Part shown: piece after piece, positions 1 to 11,554 of the stretch
How the letters are laid out: each line of letters starts with the position of its first letter
Position numbering within the stretch: the stretch's first letter is position 1
Origin: Globodera rostochiensis
Taxonomy: Eukaryota; Nematoda; Chromadorea; Rhabditida; Heteroderidae
Assembly (NCBI GenBank): GCA_018350325.1
Contig: JAEVLN010000014.1
Coordinates: 770,001 to 834,000, forward strand
Length of the DNA: 64,000 bases
Direction of reading: 5' to 3'
The notes under the pieces: generated by a model
Database searches by the model: none
What the model saw: the letters and a program-made list of their open reading frames with translations, nothing else
Told to the model about the DNA's origin: nothing
Position numbers and translations under genes: made by a program

Positions 1-2
1 AT

Positions 3-395
<393 letters not shown>

Positions 396-1213
396 ATCGC
401 GGGCTGATGGAAAGATGACGAATATGATGTCTATTCGATGACTTGTCTCTTTCGATATAATTGATTGTGTTCCATTTGTCGGTCATCAAAGCTTTATGAC
501 CCCCTCATTGGGCATGGAACGATAAAATGCACTATTAAGAGGGCTTTTTAAACGAAAAGCAGATCGATGCATAATTTTTAGCATTAAACTGCGTTAAAAG
601 TGAGTTGTTTTTCCTTCCTTAAAAATTTCAACGGATTCAAAAGAATGCATTAAATAGGGGTGACATATTAGTAGGGCCGCGATGGTTACAAATCGGGTTT
701 CTTAACCCTGTTAGGCCTGCTAGAGTTCAGTTTGAAACAGTACTCGTATTTTTATGAAAACAAAAAATACTTGATCGCGTTCAAATTGCTTGTATTTTTT
801 GTCCGAATATATTTTTTCCAAATTTTTCTTGTTTACGTTCAACATTTTGTACAACCCGTCAAATGCGAATCAAAAATAAAAGCTGGGTCCGGATTCCGGA
901 AAGCATGGAGGATTTTGGGTTAGTGGATGAAATGTCTCGTGGAGGAAATGTCGTGTGGATGAAGTGTCGTTTTTGGGTGGAGGAAGTGTCGCTTGGATGA
1001 AATGTCATCCTGCCATTAGAAAATTTTTAAGATCCGGTCGTTTTGGCAGTCATACTTGTCATTAGCTAAAAAAGAGGATTCTGTTTTTATGCCAATGAAA
1101 TTAATGCCACTTTTTTTGCCGTCCACGAAAGGGACATTTGCCGACCCGAAGTTTAGCAACAACATGGTGATGAAAATTGTACTCGATAATCGATCTGTTT
1201 ATTATTGATTTGT
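396..1213. other. Intergenic, with short GGATGAAATGTCGT-like repeats
   Basis: No gene is visible. Between about 925 and 1012 a degenerate unit of roughly 15-20 bases (GTGGATGAAATGTCG and variants) occurs four or five times in a row. The rest is AT-rich 3' flank of the polyubiquitin gene and of the convergent reductase gene. Confidence 0.5.
925..1012. repeat. Degenerate tandem repeat of GTGGATGAAATGTCG type
   Basis: Four to five imperfect units of 15-20 bases. The word GGAAATGTCGT also occurs in the arms of the foldback element at 43190-43905, so a common origin is possible but not shown. Confidence 0.7.
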
Positions 1214-3372
1214 TCATTGTTGCTTGGATGCCGTGTTCAACACACTCTTGTGCAAATGCGCTTCCAGGCGAACAAAAAAGTCGAACACCGGCGTCGGGAT
1301 GAACATCAACAGGAAGTTGAACAGCAGCTCAACCTGAAATTCAGGATAATTGTTGGTCCGAACTGGAGCTTGGATTTATGAAATGCCGCAGAGTCGGGAG
1401 CCGTGGCGCTTAGACGGGCCTCAGGCGATTTTGAAAATTTTCTAAACCGAAAATCCCACGGGATCCCGGCCGCCCGTTTATGGGGGATTTGTCGGCATCG
1501 GGAATATCGGTTGTGCGGCATCTAGTTTGTAACAACATTGGATCAGATCAGGACTATCCGATCAATTTTGACAATGATCCGACCCTTTTTGAAATGATCT
1601 GATTTGATCGTAGTATTTGTCATTCGGCGGGATATCATCATGTGACCTAGTCCTGATTAATTTTGTTTACGAACGCTGATCATGATCAAACGCTGAACAC
1701 GGCGGACTTTTTGATCACATAATCTTATGTATAAACTTTTGCGGGCCCATCATTAGACTGAAAAAGCGCTTTCAGTTAACGAAAGCGGCGGCCCACCTGA
1801 ATTTGGTGGATTAAACATCCGCTGGTCTCCGCCACGAGGCCAATCGTACGGATGGCCTGCCGGGCGAACTCGGCCGGGCCGGCGGACAACAGCGAAAGGC
1901 CGTCGCGCGACGTGCGTTGGGTCAATTTGGTGGCCACGAGCATCGGACAAACGGTTTGGATGACAATGTTCGGATGGTCAGCAGCAAATTCCTTGCGCAA
2001 AATGTCGGACAAATGGGCGATATATTTCTGAAAAAGGAATTTATGTAATTTAAAAATCCATTGAGAGGGGCGAAATTGGCACAAAATGCCAGGAAATTCC
2101 CTCAAAAAAATCGTTTGTTTATTGCCTTTGTGGCCGAGTAGACGGCGTACTGGTACCACTTTATGTAAGCGGACGCGGAGGAAACGTTGACGACGACGCC
2201 GCGACCCCCGCGTTTGACCATTTGTCGGAGAACAAATGCGGACAAAACGGTGACGGGCAAAGTGTTGACAATCGAAAAATGCATACAAAATTTAATGCTA
2301 ATAATATATGGGCTTTTCTCTTTCAAATGCAAAGCAATCGCACAAATCCACCCCCCCCCTTTTCATGTTTTACAATATTTTGAACAATTTTGATCGATAT
2401 AGATACTGTAGCCCCTAGTAAAAATCTCAATTTTTCTGTGCCAACTGGCGCGCCGAGTCATAACTTCCCTTAGATTAGGTGGACCAATTAGCTCTTTATC
2501 TATTACAGTATTTGAAGATACAGTACTTTCGGGTCCAAGATTCTTTGATTTTGACATTTGATCAGTTACAGTTAGCTCTCTCTATTAATTGCTCAAAACA
2601 TTTGTTTCATCTCATCAAAAAATTCCCAGAGTAAATAAATACATACTGTAAGGTAAGTACCGTTAGATCGGACAAGAACTTCATCGGCATTTTGTCAAAC
2701 CGTTCCGGATAGTCATTGGCGTTACTCATCCCAACGTTGTTCACTGAAATTGCGTCCTTTTTATTTTCTTTTATTTGTTAATGATTTAGTCTCAAAACCA
2801 TTTGAGTACCAGTGATCGGACGGAGGAATTTAAAAATCACCCAAAATGCCGACATTAATGTCGTTGAGTTGCGCAAAAATGTGTTGCTCGTAGTCAGCCA
2901 ATTTGGCGTTGGTGAAGTCGAATTGGATCGTCCGCACTTGGACTTCCCGGTGACCGCTGCTCTCCCGTGAGTACTGCTTGAGCTCCGTGGCCACCGTCTC
3001 CAATTTGTCGGCAGAACGCGAGATCAGCACCAAGTCGAAGCCGCGCTGGGCCAACTCCCGGGCGTACGCCTTGCCAATCCCATCGGTGGCACCCGTCACG
3101 ACAGCCCATCCGGCATTTTCTGTAAACAATAAAACATTTTTTCGAGATCGCGACAAGAATTGAATTTTTGTGATTGGGATTTTCAGCAAATTTAAAATTG
3201 TTGATCGAGCCTTTTCTGTACCTCCTGCGAGCTCGCGCAGGTTCCGTGGACGCCCGACCAGGTACGGGTAGAGAATGTTGAACAGCGATTGTAGCACTTT
3301 CACATAAAGCAGTCCGAGCCCAATCCGTCCCACAAATGTGACCAATGTGAAGGGATTTTCATCGTCAAACAT
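1214..3372 (-). CDS. LET-767/HSD17B12-type 3-ketoacyl-CoA reductase / steroid dehydrogenase, copy A
   Basis: Short-chain dehydrogenase of the very-long-chain 3-oxoacyl-CoA reductase group, expected in the ER membrane, using NADPH in fatty-acid elongation or sterol metabolism. Exons from the start: 3222-3372, 2841-3119, 2661-2743, 2126-2272, 1797-2027, 1214-1333 (336 aa; human HSD17B12 has 312). Visible: hydrophobic N-terminus, cofactor motif VVTGATDGIGKAYA, NNVG motif, active-site YSATK, C-terminal IHQIQ and EAH region. Intron 4 begins with GC just after the active-site Lys codon. The junction into exon 4 is odd: reading phase and the paralogue put it at 2272, but the bases before it are CG, not AG, so this copy may be damaged or use a rare site. 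The paralogue is at 15937-17784 on the other strand. Exon 1 to exon 2, including the intron, is nearly identical in the two copies; the rest has diverged. Confidence 0.85.
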
Positions 3373-4807
3373 TTCTTTCTACCAATGAAAGTGATCTCTC
3401 TAATTATTCGGCCACAAATTTCAGAAGAAAAATCCCTGAAAATATTCAAGACTTTTGGTTTCGGCACATTTTTGAAGCTTGGAGATACCGGGACGGAACA
3501 AAGAGATTGCTCCAAAATTATTATTATCGGAGGGAGAGAGGCAATTAGCGCGATTTGGCTGCTCAACTTTGAAAGTTTTGCGCGGGAGTGGCGGCAACCC
3601 AAAAATGCCTGATCACAAAAGCCCTTTGATTTTTCGAGATTGGATTTGATTGATCGGCAAAATCGTCGACAAATTTTAGGGGGGGTTCCGATGCCGACGA
3701 TGATTTACCACCTTCTCGGACTCGAGGGCAGAGACAAAAATATTACCGAATATTCCCGGCACTTGCCCAATGCTCTCCGAGCAAGAAAGTTAATGATTAA
3801 ACATTTGTATTTCGATGCACAACAAAAAATGTGAACGGAATGGAATGGAGAGAAAAATGTGCGCCGCCCAAATTTGAAAATTCTGCGAGGCCCAAAGATT
3901 GTCGGGGGCGGCGCAATCTTATCTCTGTCCCCAATCTTTTGTTTTTCATCATCCCGTACATGCCCAACCCTGTGTGCTGCTGCTGCTGGTGGTGCTTCCC
4001 CTGCTGCTGCTGCTGCTGGTGGTGCTGTTGGAGATGTGTAATAATTGATGTGTTGTGTTTGTTGTTCAGCAGCACATCGGGACAGGGCGCGCGGGCGATT
4101 CTTGGGGCGTTAACATAAAATTAAATGCAATTGTGCGGGAGTTGGGCGTGGGGGGGGGGGGACATTTGAAATAAAAATGAGTGGGAGTGAAAAAAGAGAG
4201 GGGAGGAGGACAACGACGGGACGGCAGGCAACACGGACGGGACGGACGACGACAGTCAATCGGCAAAACCAAAGAAAGAAAGTCAAAATCCGGTTTTTTT
4301 GAAGGGGGCCATAGGCAAAAGGGTCGATGACAAATAAATTACAATTCTTTTTGCATGTTTTTAAACTTTAACGAAATGTTCTCTGATTTGAAGGGGCGAA
4401 TTTTTAAAATTTAAAATGTTTTGACATATTTGGAAGAAATGTTCTCTGATTTAGACTCAACGTCCTCACATATTTTATTGGATTCATAGAAATTAATAAT
4501 ATATTTTGATCAAATACTCAAAATGAAAAAAAAACAAATTCTTTAATCATATGTATTTAAATTCAGCTCCCTCTCCTAAACGAAAAATGAGGAAAACTGC
4601 AATTTTTGGGACCAATTTTCTTGTCAAATCCCGCCAAAATTTCCCGCCACCTCGCAACCAATCGACATAGCCCCCGACAAAAAACCCAACCAAAAGCACC
4701 TAAAATTTATGATACATTACACATTAAATGCGGCAGTCACAAATGTCGCAACTCGACCAAAAAGCAAACAAAAATATTCCATTTATTCATTCGTCCGTCC
4801 ATTTCCT
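3373..4807. other. Intergenic, with CTG/CAG-rich and G-rich simple sequence
   Basis: No supportable gene. A CTG-rich stretch lies at about 3976-4030 (CAG repeats on the minus strand, giving a spurious Gln/His-rich reading frame) and a run of G at about 4149-4160. AT-rich sequence follows up to the 3' end of the minus-strand gene at 4808. Confidence 0.5.
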
Positions 4808-7800
4808 CTAATAATTCGCGTCATTCTCCACGCTGCGCAACAACGCACGACGCCTCTCACCATGTTGCTGTTCCGCCGCGCCGAATTCCGCACGGAATTT
4901 GCCGATGCGCTCCTTAACCCGGTCAATTTGGTCCAACACGCGCTTCTGCTCGTCGTAGTAAGGCCTGAAAAAAATGCAATAAATGTTTTTTTTTGAAGAA
5001 TTTGCAAAGTCAAAGACGAAAAATGTCTCATTGAGAAGCCTTCTGCCTCCAAATTTGCAACATTTTTGCTAGCCCACTGAATGTCAGGTTTTGTTTTTGT
5101 TACAAAAAATATCATTCAAATTGCTGCGCACTTGTACAAGTCCGTGTAATGCTGCACCGCCTCGCAGTAATGCTCCATTGCACGCTCCATCTCCATGTCG
5201 TGCCATTGCTCAAAGTCGGCATCGCTCAGATGGCCCATCGGCAGTGGAGGCGGCGGTGTCTCGGGCTCCGCAACAACTGCAACAACCGCAGCAACGGTTT
5301 TGGTCGTCTGTGTGATAATGATAAATAATTTTGAACACACTCCCGGTCCTCCCCCCCCCCCGCTAAAGTTGATGAATTTTTAAAGCCGACAATTCTTTAA
5401 CAAAATTTTTTTTGAAATTATGCATAAAAATTGTTCTTTTTTTAAGGGAGATGGGGGGGGGGGAGGGGGATCGATGCAATTTTACCGTCGTATGATGCGA
5501 ACTTTTCGGCGTTTCGGTGAGCAATGTCACAGCAGCGGCGGACAACGACGACGACGGTCTCCCATCGGCGGCGGCGCCGGATTTGTTCGTCTGAAAAGTG
5601 CGGACTTTTTTTTTATATAACGGGGGGGGGGGGGACGGTTAAACGAACAACGGCTTTGCCAAAATATGAAATCGTTGAAGCAAAAAATTTGTTTTTGAAT
5701 ATTCCAATAAAGAAAATAGTCGCCATTTCCCCCCAAAACCTGTTGTTGTTGTTGAACATCAGAGCAAATGATGCTCATCGACTGGGCAGCGACTGAAAGT
5801 TCGTCGAGGCCGTCGTGACCCTTCTGTAAATAGGCGATACATTTCTATTTTTGGTTTTCGGAAAATGCAAAACCAAAATACCGCCAGACCAAAATTCAAA
5901 ATTCTGCAATTTTTTTGAGTGGTTTGTGGGCCTGAACTCCTTGCCCCCCTCCAATGGACCGGGTAATTTTGTAAAATGTTCCACAAAAAACCTGCGGTTG
6001 CTGTTCTTGATGCTGTTGCGCGTCCATGCTAATCGACTGTTCAGCAGCAAACAAATCGTCGAGGTCGTCGCCCACCTAAAACAAAATTGTAAAAAATTAA
6101 AGATTATAACCTGACCAAAGCCTCCTCTGTCTTTGATGCCAAAAAAATCTTTAAAAAAATTAAATTACAACAATTTGCAAACACTTTTGCCACCAAATCT
6201 ACCTGTTTCTGTTCTTCGTCGATGTTCATTGTTTGGTTGACAGCAGACAGATTGTCGAGGCCGTAACCTTCCTAAATACCAATTCCATTTACAAAAAAAA
6301 ATTGGTAGAAAAAATAGCACGGGACGGTTTTTTTTGTTGATGTTCTTAGTTGGCCGAGAGTTGTCCGTCCATACATTCTTCAAAAATGAGAATAAACAAT
6401 AATACCTGAGATCCAAACAGCAGTGAGGAACCGCCATGGCGCTTTGTCAGTTCGTTGAGCATCACCACCTCGGTGTTGGTCGTCGTGAGGCTGAGCAGAC
6501 CTTAGGGAAAATAAACGACGTAAACATCTTTCGACTCGCTCGTTAAAAGGTACACAGAACCCCGAGCATTGTCACAAAATCGGAATGATTCTTTTTTTGT
6601 CGAAAGTTTTGGGTCTATAAAGTATTAACCATTCAAAACACTTACGGTCATGGAATGGAGTGTGCTGAATGACATGAGTATGGTTCATTTGTTCGTTAAT
6701 CGCCCCGTAATTGTCCACTTTGTCAATCTTTGGAAGAAAAGCGATTTAAAAAAAAAAAAAAAACTTATGGAAATTTTTTGTTCTTTGGCTGACTTATTGA
6801 CGACCCCGTCCCATTCATCCAAAAAAACATTATCCAGAGGCATGGAGTTGGCTTGAACAAAAAAAAAACTCGCTTATCGAGTGTTCGTCCATTTTAAGGG
6901 GGGAGGGAATCTGGGATGGCCTGTCACTGTCCGTCGGCGCAGACCTAGGCCGAATTCCCCTCAATTTTTTTGCATCTAAATCAAAACCATGAGCAGTTTG
7001 GTCGGCGTTTGTGCCACGGTCATCGCATTGACTTCCTCCATGTCCATGCCCTCGGCGTCAGCCGACGAATGCGAGGGGGTCGACGGCAAACGCAACGATT
7101 TCGTCAGCGAAAGTGACGAATCATCTGCGTCGTCAAATTTGAATACATTTTGAAGCTGTTGTTGCTGCGGCATTTGCTGCTGCTGCTGGTTATTGTGTTG
7201 CTGCACCGGCTCCAAGGAGGTGAAAATCGTGCGCGTTTTGTCCAAAAACCCGGCTAAAAGAGCAAACATTATTTTTAAAAGAATTTCAGCTACGAGGCAT
7301 CGGCGAAGGCATGGGTGCCAATGACGACAAAGAAGCCTTGAACTTTGGCCGTTGCTGCTGTTGGTTGTGTTGCTGTGCCAACTCAAAAGCGTTGAAAATT
7401 GTGCGCGTTTGATCAAGAAAGCCGGCTAAAATGTTAAAACAATAAGGGGCCTCAGGAAATACTCGTAGAAGTTGGGATTCCCTTTTCTAAGACAAAATTC
7501 TTTATAAATTCAAGGCGCTTATTGCCACCGGCGTAATACATATCCTTCCAAATTCCAAAAAGTCCCGGGTCCTTCGTTTTTGCTACAAAATCCACAAGCA
7601 ATAAACTGTACAAGGCAACGGCGAAGGCGTGGGTGTTGAGGTCGAAGACGCATGCTCGTACTCGCTGAAAAAGAGCCGAATAAATTACGAAAAATCATTG
7701 TTTTTCCTCACTGGATGTTCGGCATGTCACGGAAGCTGACCCGACGCTTCAGCGGATTGGTAGCAGTGAAAACGGAACGGGTGTCATTTGCACTGGGACG

Positions 7801-7827
7801 AGTGTCATTTCCGCTGGGACCATTCAT
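4808..7827 (-). CDS. Gln-rich repeat protein with RVSF motif; candidate KNL1/Spc105-like scaffold
   Basis: A chain of twelve exons keeps one reading phase from ATG to stop: 7712-7827, 7612-7664, 7294-7425, 6988-7253, 6646-6727, 6406-6500, 6203-6271, 5992-6075, 5740-5823, 5486-5590, 5132-5307, 4808-4964 (472 aa). The first exon has KRRVSFRDM, a protein phosphatase 1 docking motif as at the KNL1 N-terminus. Two exons repeat GFLD(K/Q)TRTIF plus a Gln run, resembling the T-x-x-aromatic half of KNL1 repeats, and MDMEE, MNEL/NELT-like and TMNIDEE elements recall MELT. Three more exons share GxDxLDxLxxAxQSMxI units of 23-28 residues. The last two exons are charged and predicted helical (DADFEQWHD.., YDEQKRVLDQIDRVKERIGKF). 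No RWD-type domain is seen and the protein is much shorter than KNL1, so the identity is a hypothesis. A possible extra exon at about 6800-6850 did not fit the phase. Confidence 0.55.
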
Positions 7828-8300
7828 TTTTAGAATTACGAAAATCTAATAACAAAAAAAGGAATAATAATGTTTAAGAGATAATGGCACCACAGCTTAA
7901 AAAGGAAATAACGAAGTGGTCAAAATATCCTATTTTGTTTTACCTGTCGAAATGTCCCCTATACCGGAAAAAAGTAGGGCCAAGTCAGCCAAAAAAAAAC
8001 CACCCAAAAAGACGAACAAATAATGAACGATTTTTTTGGAAAATTTAAACGTTGAAATATGCGCGAAGATTTTAATTCGCGTTGAAAAATTCATTTAAAA
8101 AAGGACGCCGTCCACTCTAACCACATTCTCTTTCTCTAAGCTCCCTGCTAGAGCCTTTGCTTTGGACGCAGAGATGGGCGTGTCCCCTCCATTTAGAAAA
8201 TAAAAGAGTACACTTCTGCTCATTCCCTACTTTCCTTGGAAAGCAAACAATCGATTCATTCTGCGCTGTTTCACTTTGTTCTTCACTCAAACAAAGAAAA
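7828..8300. promoter_or_regulatory. Divergent promoter region between the RVSF-repeat gene and histone H2B
   Basis: The 473 bp between two start codons pointing away from each other must hold 5' control regions of both genes. An A/T-rich TATA-like AAAATAAAAG lies near 8196-8205, about 100 bp before the H2B ATG. No other site can be named with confidence. Confidence 0.4.
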
Positions 8301-8787
8301 ATGCCACCAAAACCATCCGGCAAAGGAGCGAAAAAGGCGGTCAAGTCCACCAAGGCGGTGCGCACGGGAGACAAGAAACGGAGAAAGGCCCGCAAGGAGT
8401 CGTACTCTGTAAGTTGCTTGCGACTGTGGTTTAGAACCGCTTATGGCTCATTTTTTACAGGTGTACATCTACCGTGTGCTCAAGCAGGTGCACCCAGACA
8501 CCGGCATCTCCTCTAAGGCCATGTCCATCATGAACTCGTAGGCTTTTTGGGGCGACGCCCTGTCAATGTTAATGTTTTGATGTTGAGCTTTGCTTTTTAG
8601 CTTCGTCAACGACGTGTTCGAGCGCATTGGCGCGGAGGCGTCGCGTTTGGCCCACTACAACAAACGCTCGACCATCTCTTCTCGCGAGATTCAGACCGCC
8701 GTCCGGCTGATTCTGCCCGGCGAGTTGGCCAAGCACGCCGTCTCCGAGGGGACGAAGGCAGTGACGAAGTACACCTCGTCCAAATGA
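8301..8787 (+). CDS. Histone H2B, with two introns
   Basis: Core nucleosome histone. Exons 8301-8408, 8461-8537, 8601-8787 give 123 aa, the normal H2B length. The N-tail [13 protein letters not shown] is followed by the [11 protein letters not shown] linker, then the histone fold ([15 protein letters not shown], [22 protein letters not shown] helix, [14 protein letters not shown]) and the C-terminal [20 protein letters not shown] with the conserved ubiquitylation Lys region. Replication-dependent histone genes normally lack introns, yet this gene has two and is followed by a stem-loop of the histone 3'-end type at 8831-8846. The upstream neighbour is divergent. No other histone gene is in the window. 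Confidence 0.97.
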
Positions 8788-8830
8788 GACGCTGGCGGTG
8801 AAGCGAATCTTCCACAAAATTATCCCAAAC

Positions 8831-8846
8831 GGCCCTCTTTAGGGCC
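8831..8846 (+). promoter_or_regulatory. Histone mRNA 3' stem-loop
   Basis: GGCCCT-CTTT-AGGGCC: a perfect 6-bp stem with a 4-base loop, 43 bases after the H2B stop, flanked by A/C-rich bases (AAAC before, ACAA after). This matches the stem-loop bound by SLBP that directs 3' processing of replication-dependent histone mRNAs, including those of nematodes. Confidence 0.88.
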
Positions 8847-9979
8847 ACAAATGTGCATATGGACGAAAGTGACTTGAAATTGATTTCTTTTTTTTTGTAC
8901 GTATAAATTTGATTGCGCATCGATGGCTTTGAGATGTTGATCGGAGACCAAGTTTGAATAGCAATTGTACCTCGGGTACTCGCCCGGCACTTTTCCGAAT
9001 ACCCGAAAAAATACCCGCCCTGGTCCAAGCCATTTTTCCGCACCCTACTTGGGCATAGTCTTTCGGGTCCGGCCAAAATCCGATCACATACTTTTTGCCC
9101 AATTCCGAATTAGAACAAGAAGTCGCAAATTCATTTTCACCAAAATTCGCATTCCCCAATTTTTGATTTAGAACAAAAACCCCTATTTCCCTCATCAATT
9201 TTCTATTTTGCTTTGTCGTCGTTCTCGTCCTCCTATTGTTGCCAAACGGAATTACCTAAGAAATTTCCGGCGCCAAAAAAAAATTTAGTCCACCCGCCCC
9301 TGGAAATAATTGTGTGGCGAAATGTTTCATTTAAAAAAAAATTTAATTTGGACCAATTTTCGGACGGCATCCAACAGACGTCGACGCCCTCCAAAATGTG
9401 CATTTTCTGTTCTTTTTATGATTTTCTGATTAAACAAATTTTATCTGCTACATATTTCGTTTTTTCTTCACTTTTTGGGTGTGTTTACGGTTTCCCCACA
9501 ATTCCTCTTTCCCTCTTTCCATTCACCCCACTCGCATACTAATCCATAATCCCCGACCCGCCTGCCCATCCCTCACAAAAGGCGAACCATCAGTAAATAA
9601 GAAGGTGCATTACAAATCATTCCATTCATTTTAGGTTTCATTTTGTTTTCTAGAGAATTCGATACTATGCAGTTTGTTTCCCCATTTTTGGTCATTTTTT
9701 GGTGTTTACACTTCTTAGAAAGTGTTTCTTAAAAGGGTTTTCTGAGGCGCTTAACCGAATCTGACCTCTGTTTCCTTCTTAACACTGGAAATTTTGTCGA
9801 AAAATTTCGGCCTCTAAATCTTTAAACACTACAAAATTACAATGGAAAGGCAATTAATGATCGGATTATGCTGTATGAATGCTTCAACTTTTGGCTTTTA
9901 ATTCGGAGCTTATTGTTTCGGACAATATTCTGTTTTAGGTTTTAATTCTAAAATTTTCTCAACAAATTCGCATAAAACA
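8847..9979. other. Intergenic between H2B and superoxide dismutase
   Basis: About 1.1 kb with no supportable gene. It is AT-rich, with pyrimidine-rich stretches at about 9440-9560, and presumably contains the promoter of the superoxide dismutase gene. Confidence 0.4.
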
Positions 9980-11020
9980 ATGTCCAAGCAAAAGGCCGTC
10001 TGCGTGCTCGTCGGTGACGTGGACCCAAACGTGAAGGGGACGGTCACCTTTACTCAGGCATTAATCGATTAAAATGTTTTATTTTTTATTTTTTGGACTT
10101 TAGGACAAAGAGGACGGCCCGGTAACAATCCAAGGCGAAATCAAAGGCCTCGCGCCCGGTCTGCACGGCTTCCACGTCCACGGTCAATTTGAGTTGGGAC
10201 GCAATTTTATTTTCCCAATCCCGTTCAGTGTATGGCGATCTGACCAACGGCTGCACTTCGGCCGGCCCGCACTTCAACCCGACGAACAAAACGCACGGCG
10301 GACCAAATGTTTTTTTTTTATTTTTTGCAATTCCACAAAGTGTGGAAAAATGAATATTGCAGAACCGGGGGGGGCGGGAGGCTTTTGGAGCTAGAGTCCA
10401 CCACCATCACCCGAAAAAATAAAATTTGCTGGAACTTTGATTTCCAAAATCTATGATCATAAGACAGCCCAGATTAATTCTCGTGGGTTTTATATTTCCA
10501 ATTCGATCCAGGTTGATACTGGATTTGTAGTGAGGGCGGATCCAAAAATCCTAAATTCATTTTGACGATTTAAAAAAAAAATAAAATTCAGGACGAAGTG
10601 CGCCACGTGGGCGATCTTGGCAATGTGCACGCCGGTGCGGACGGTGTGGCCAAAATTGAATTTTCGGACAAAGTCATTGCGCTGACCGGTCCCCACAACA
10701 TCGTCGGCCGCACGCTCGTCGTTCACAAGCTGGAGGACGATTTGGGTACGAGGTTTTCAGTTATGACCTACCGGGTCGGGAAAGATCGAATTTGTACCAA
10801 ATCTTTTAGTTCATTGTCTTACTAAATTTTAATTCCATGTTTTTATCTCATAGAATTTTGATTTTAAACAAACTCCCGCTTAAATTTTATTCTCGGCCGA
10901 ATGTTTGCATTTTCCCGAATTTTAGGCCGTGGTGTGGGCGACTCGGAGAAGGAGAGCAAGACGACCGGCAACGCGGGGCCTCGTCTGGCGTGCGGAGTGA
11001 TTGGAATGGGGGCGCCGTGA
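9980..11020 (+). CDS. sod-1: Cu/Zn superoxide dismutase, cytosolic type
   Basis: Converts superoxide to oxygen and hydrogen peroxide. Exons 9980-10057, 10104-10182, 10229-10308, 10592-10745, 10926-11020 (161 aa; SOD1 is about 153-158). Copper ligands are visible in [14 protein letters not shown] and LVVH; zinc ligands in GPHFNP, KTHGGP and RHVGDLGN; the disulfide cysteines are in TNGCTSAG and LACGVIG, and the active-site Arg is in PRLACG. The N-terminus [14 protein letters not shown] shows no signal peptide, so a cytosolic form is inferred. Intron 1 starts with GC (CAG|GCATTA), confirmed by the fit of the flanking residues TFTQ-DKEDGPV to the family. Confidence 0.96.
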
Positions 11021-11554
11021 CGCGCATCGGCAGAGACAGACAAATGGTCGAAATGACACCGGCGGCGAGAGGAGGAAGAGAAACAAAGACTTTGACCCAT
11101 TCTGATTTATTTATACTCTCTCAATAACTTGCATTGTTTTTAAGCGTTTTCGTTTAAAATTGCTTTTTGAGTATTAAAGCATTAAAGGGGTTAGTTTTTG
11201 ATTTTTGGTGCATTTCATCAAACCGACAAGTTTGATATCAATCGAAAAGCCTGTAATTAGTTGGAGCTGTCAGCAGAAAGATAAATGAATAAACCAACAA
11301 AAAGGCCTAGTTATAAGCAAGTATCATTTAGTTTTGGTCAAGTTCTTTTGGAGCGATCGTTTGAGTTTGTCTTTGTTTGTTTAAATATTTTGGCATTGTG
11401 TTTACACAAATGAATTAATTCGCCTTTTTTTTGTTTCCCGTCCATGCAACCGGTTACCCGAGTCTAATAGGGCTGTGATTTTTAGGTTTTTACCTTGCGG
11501 TTTTTGTTATTCAGTTTTCTTTTATTGACTTACAGTATTTCTCTCCAACATTAA

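Noticed and set aside
3797..4118. Gln/His-rich or Cys/Trp-rich frames over the CTG repeat
   Set aside because: Only simple repeat translated in several frames; no splice context or conserved block.
6800..6853. Possible extra exon (NSMPLDNVFLDEWDG) in the RVSF-repeat gene
   Set aside because: Its phase fits neither neighbour, whereas the neighbours join directly.
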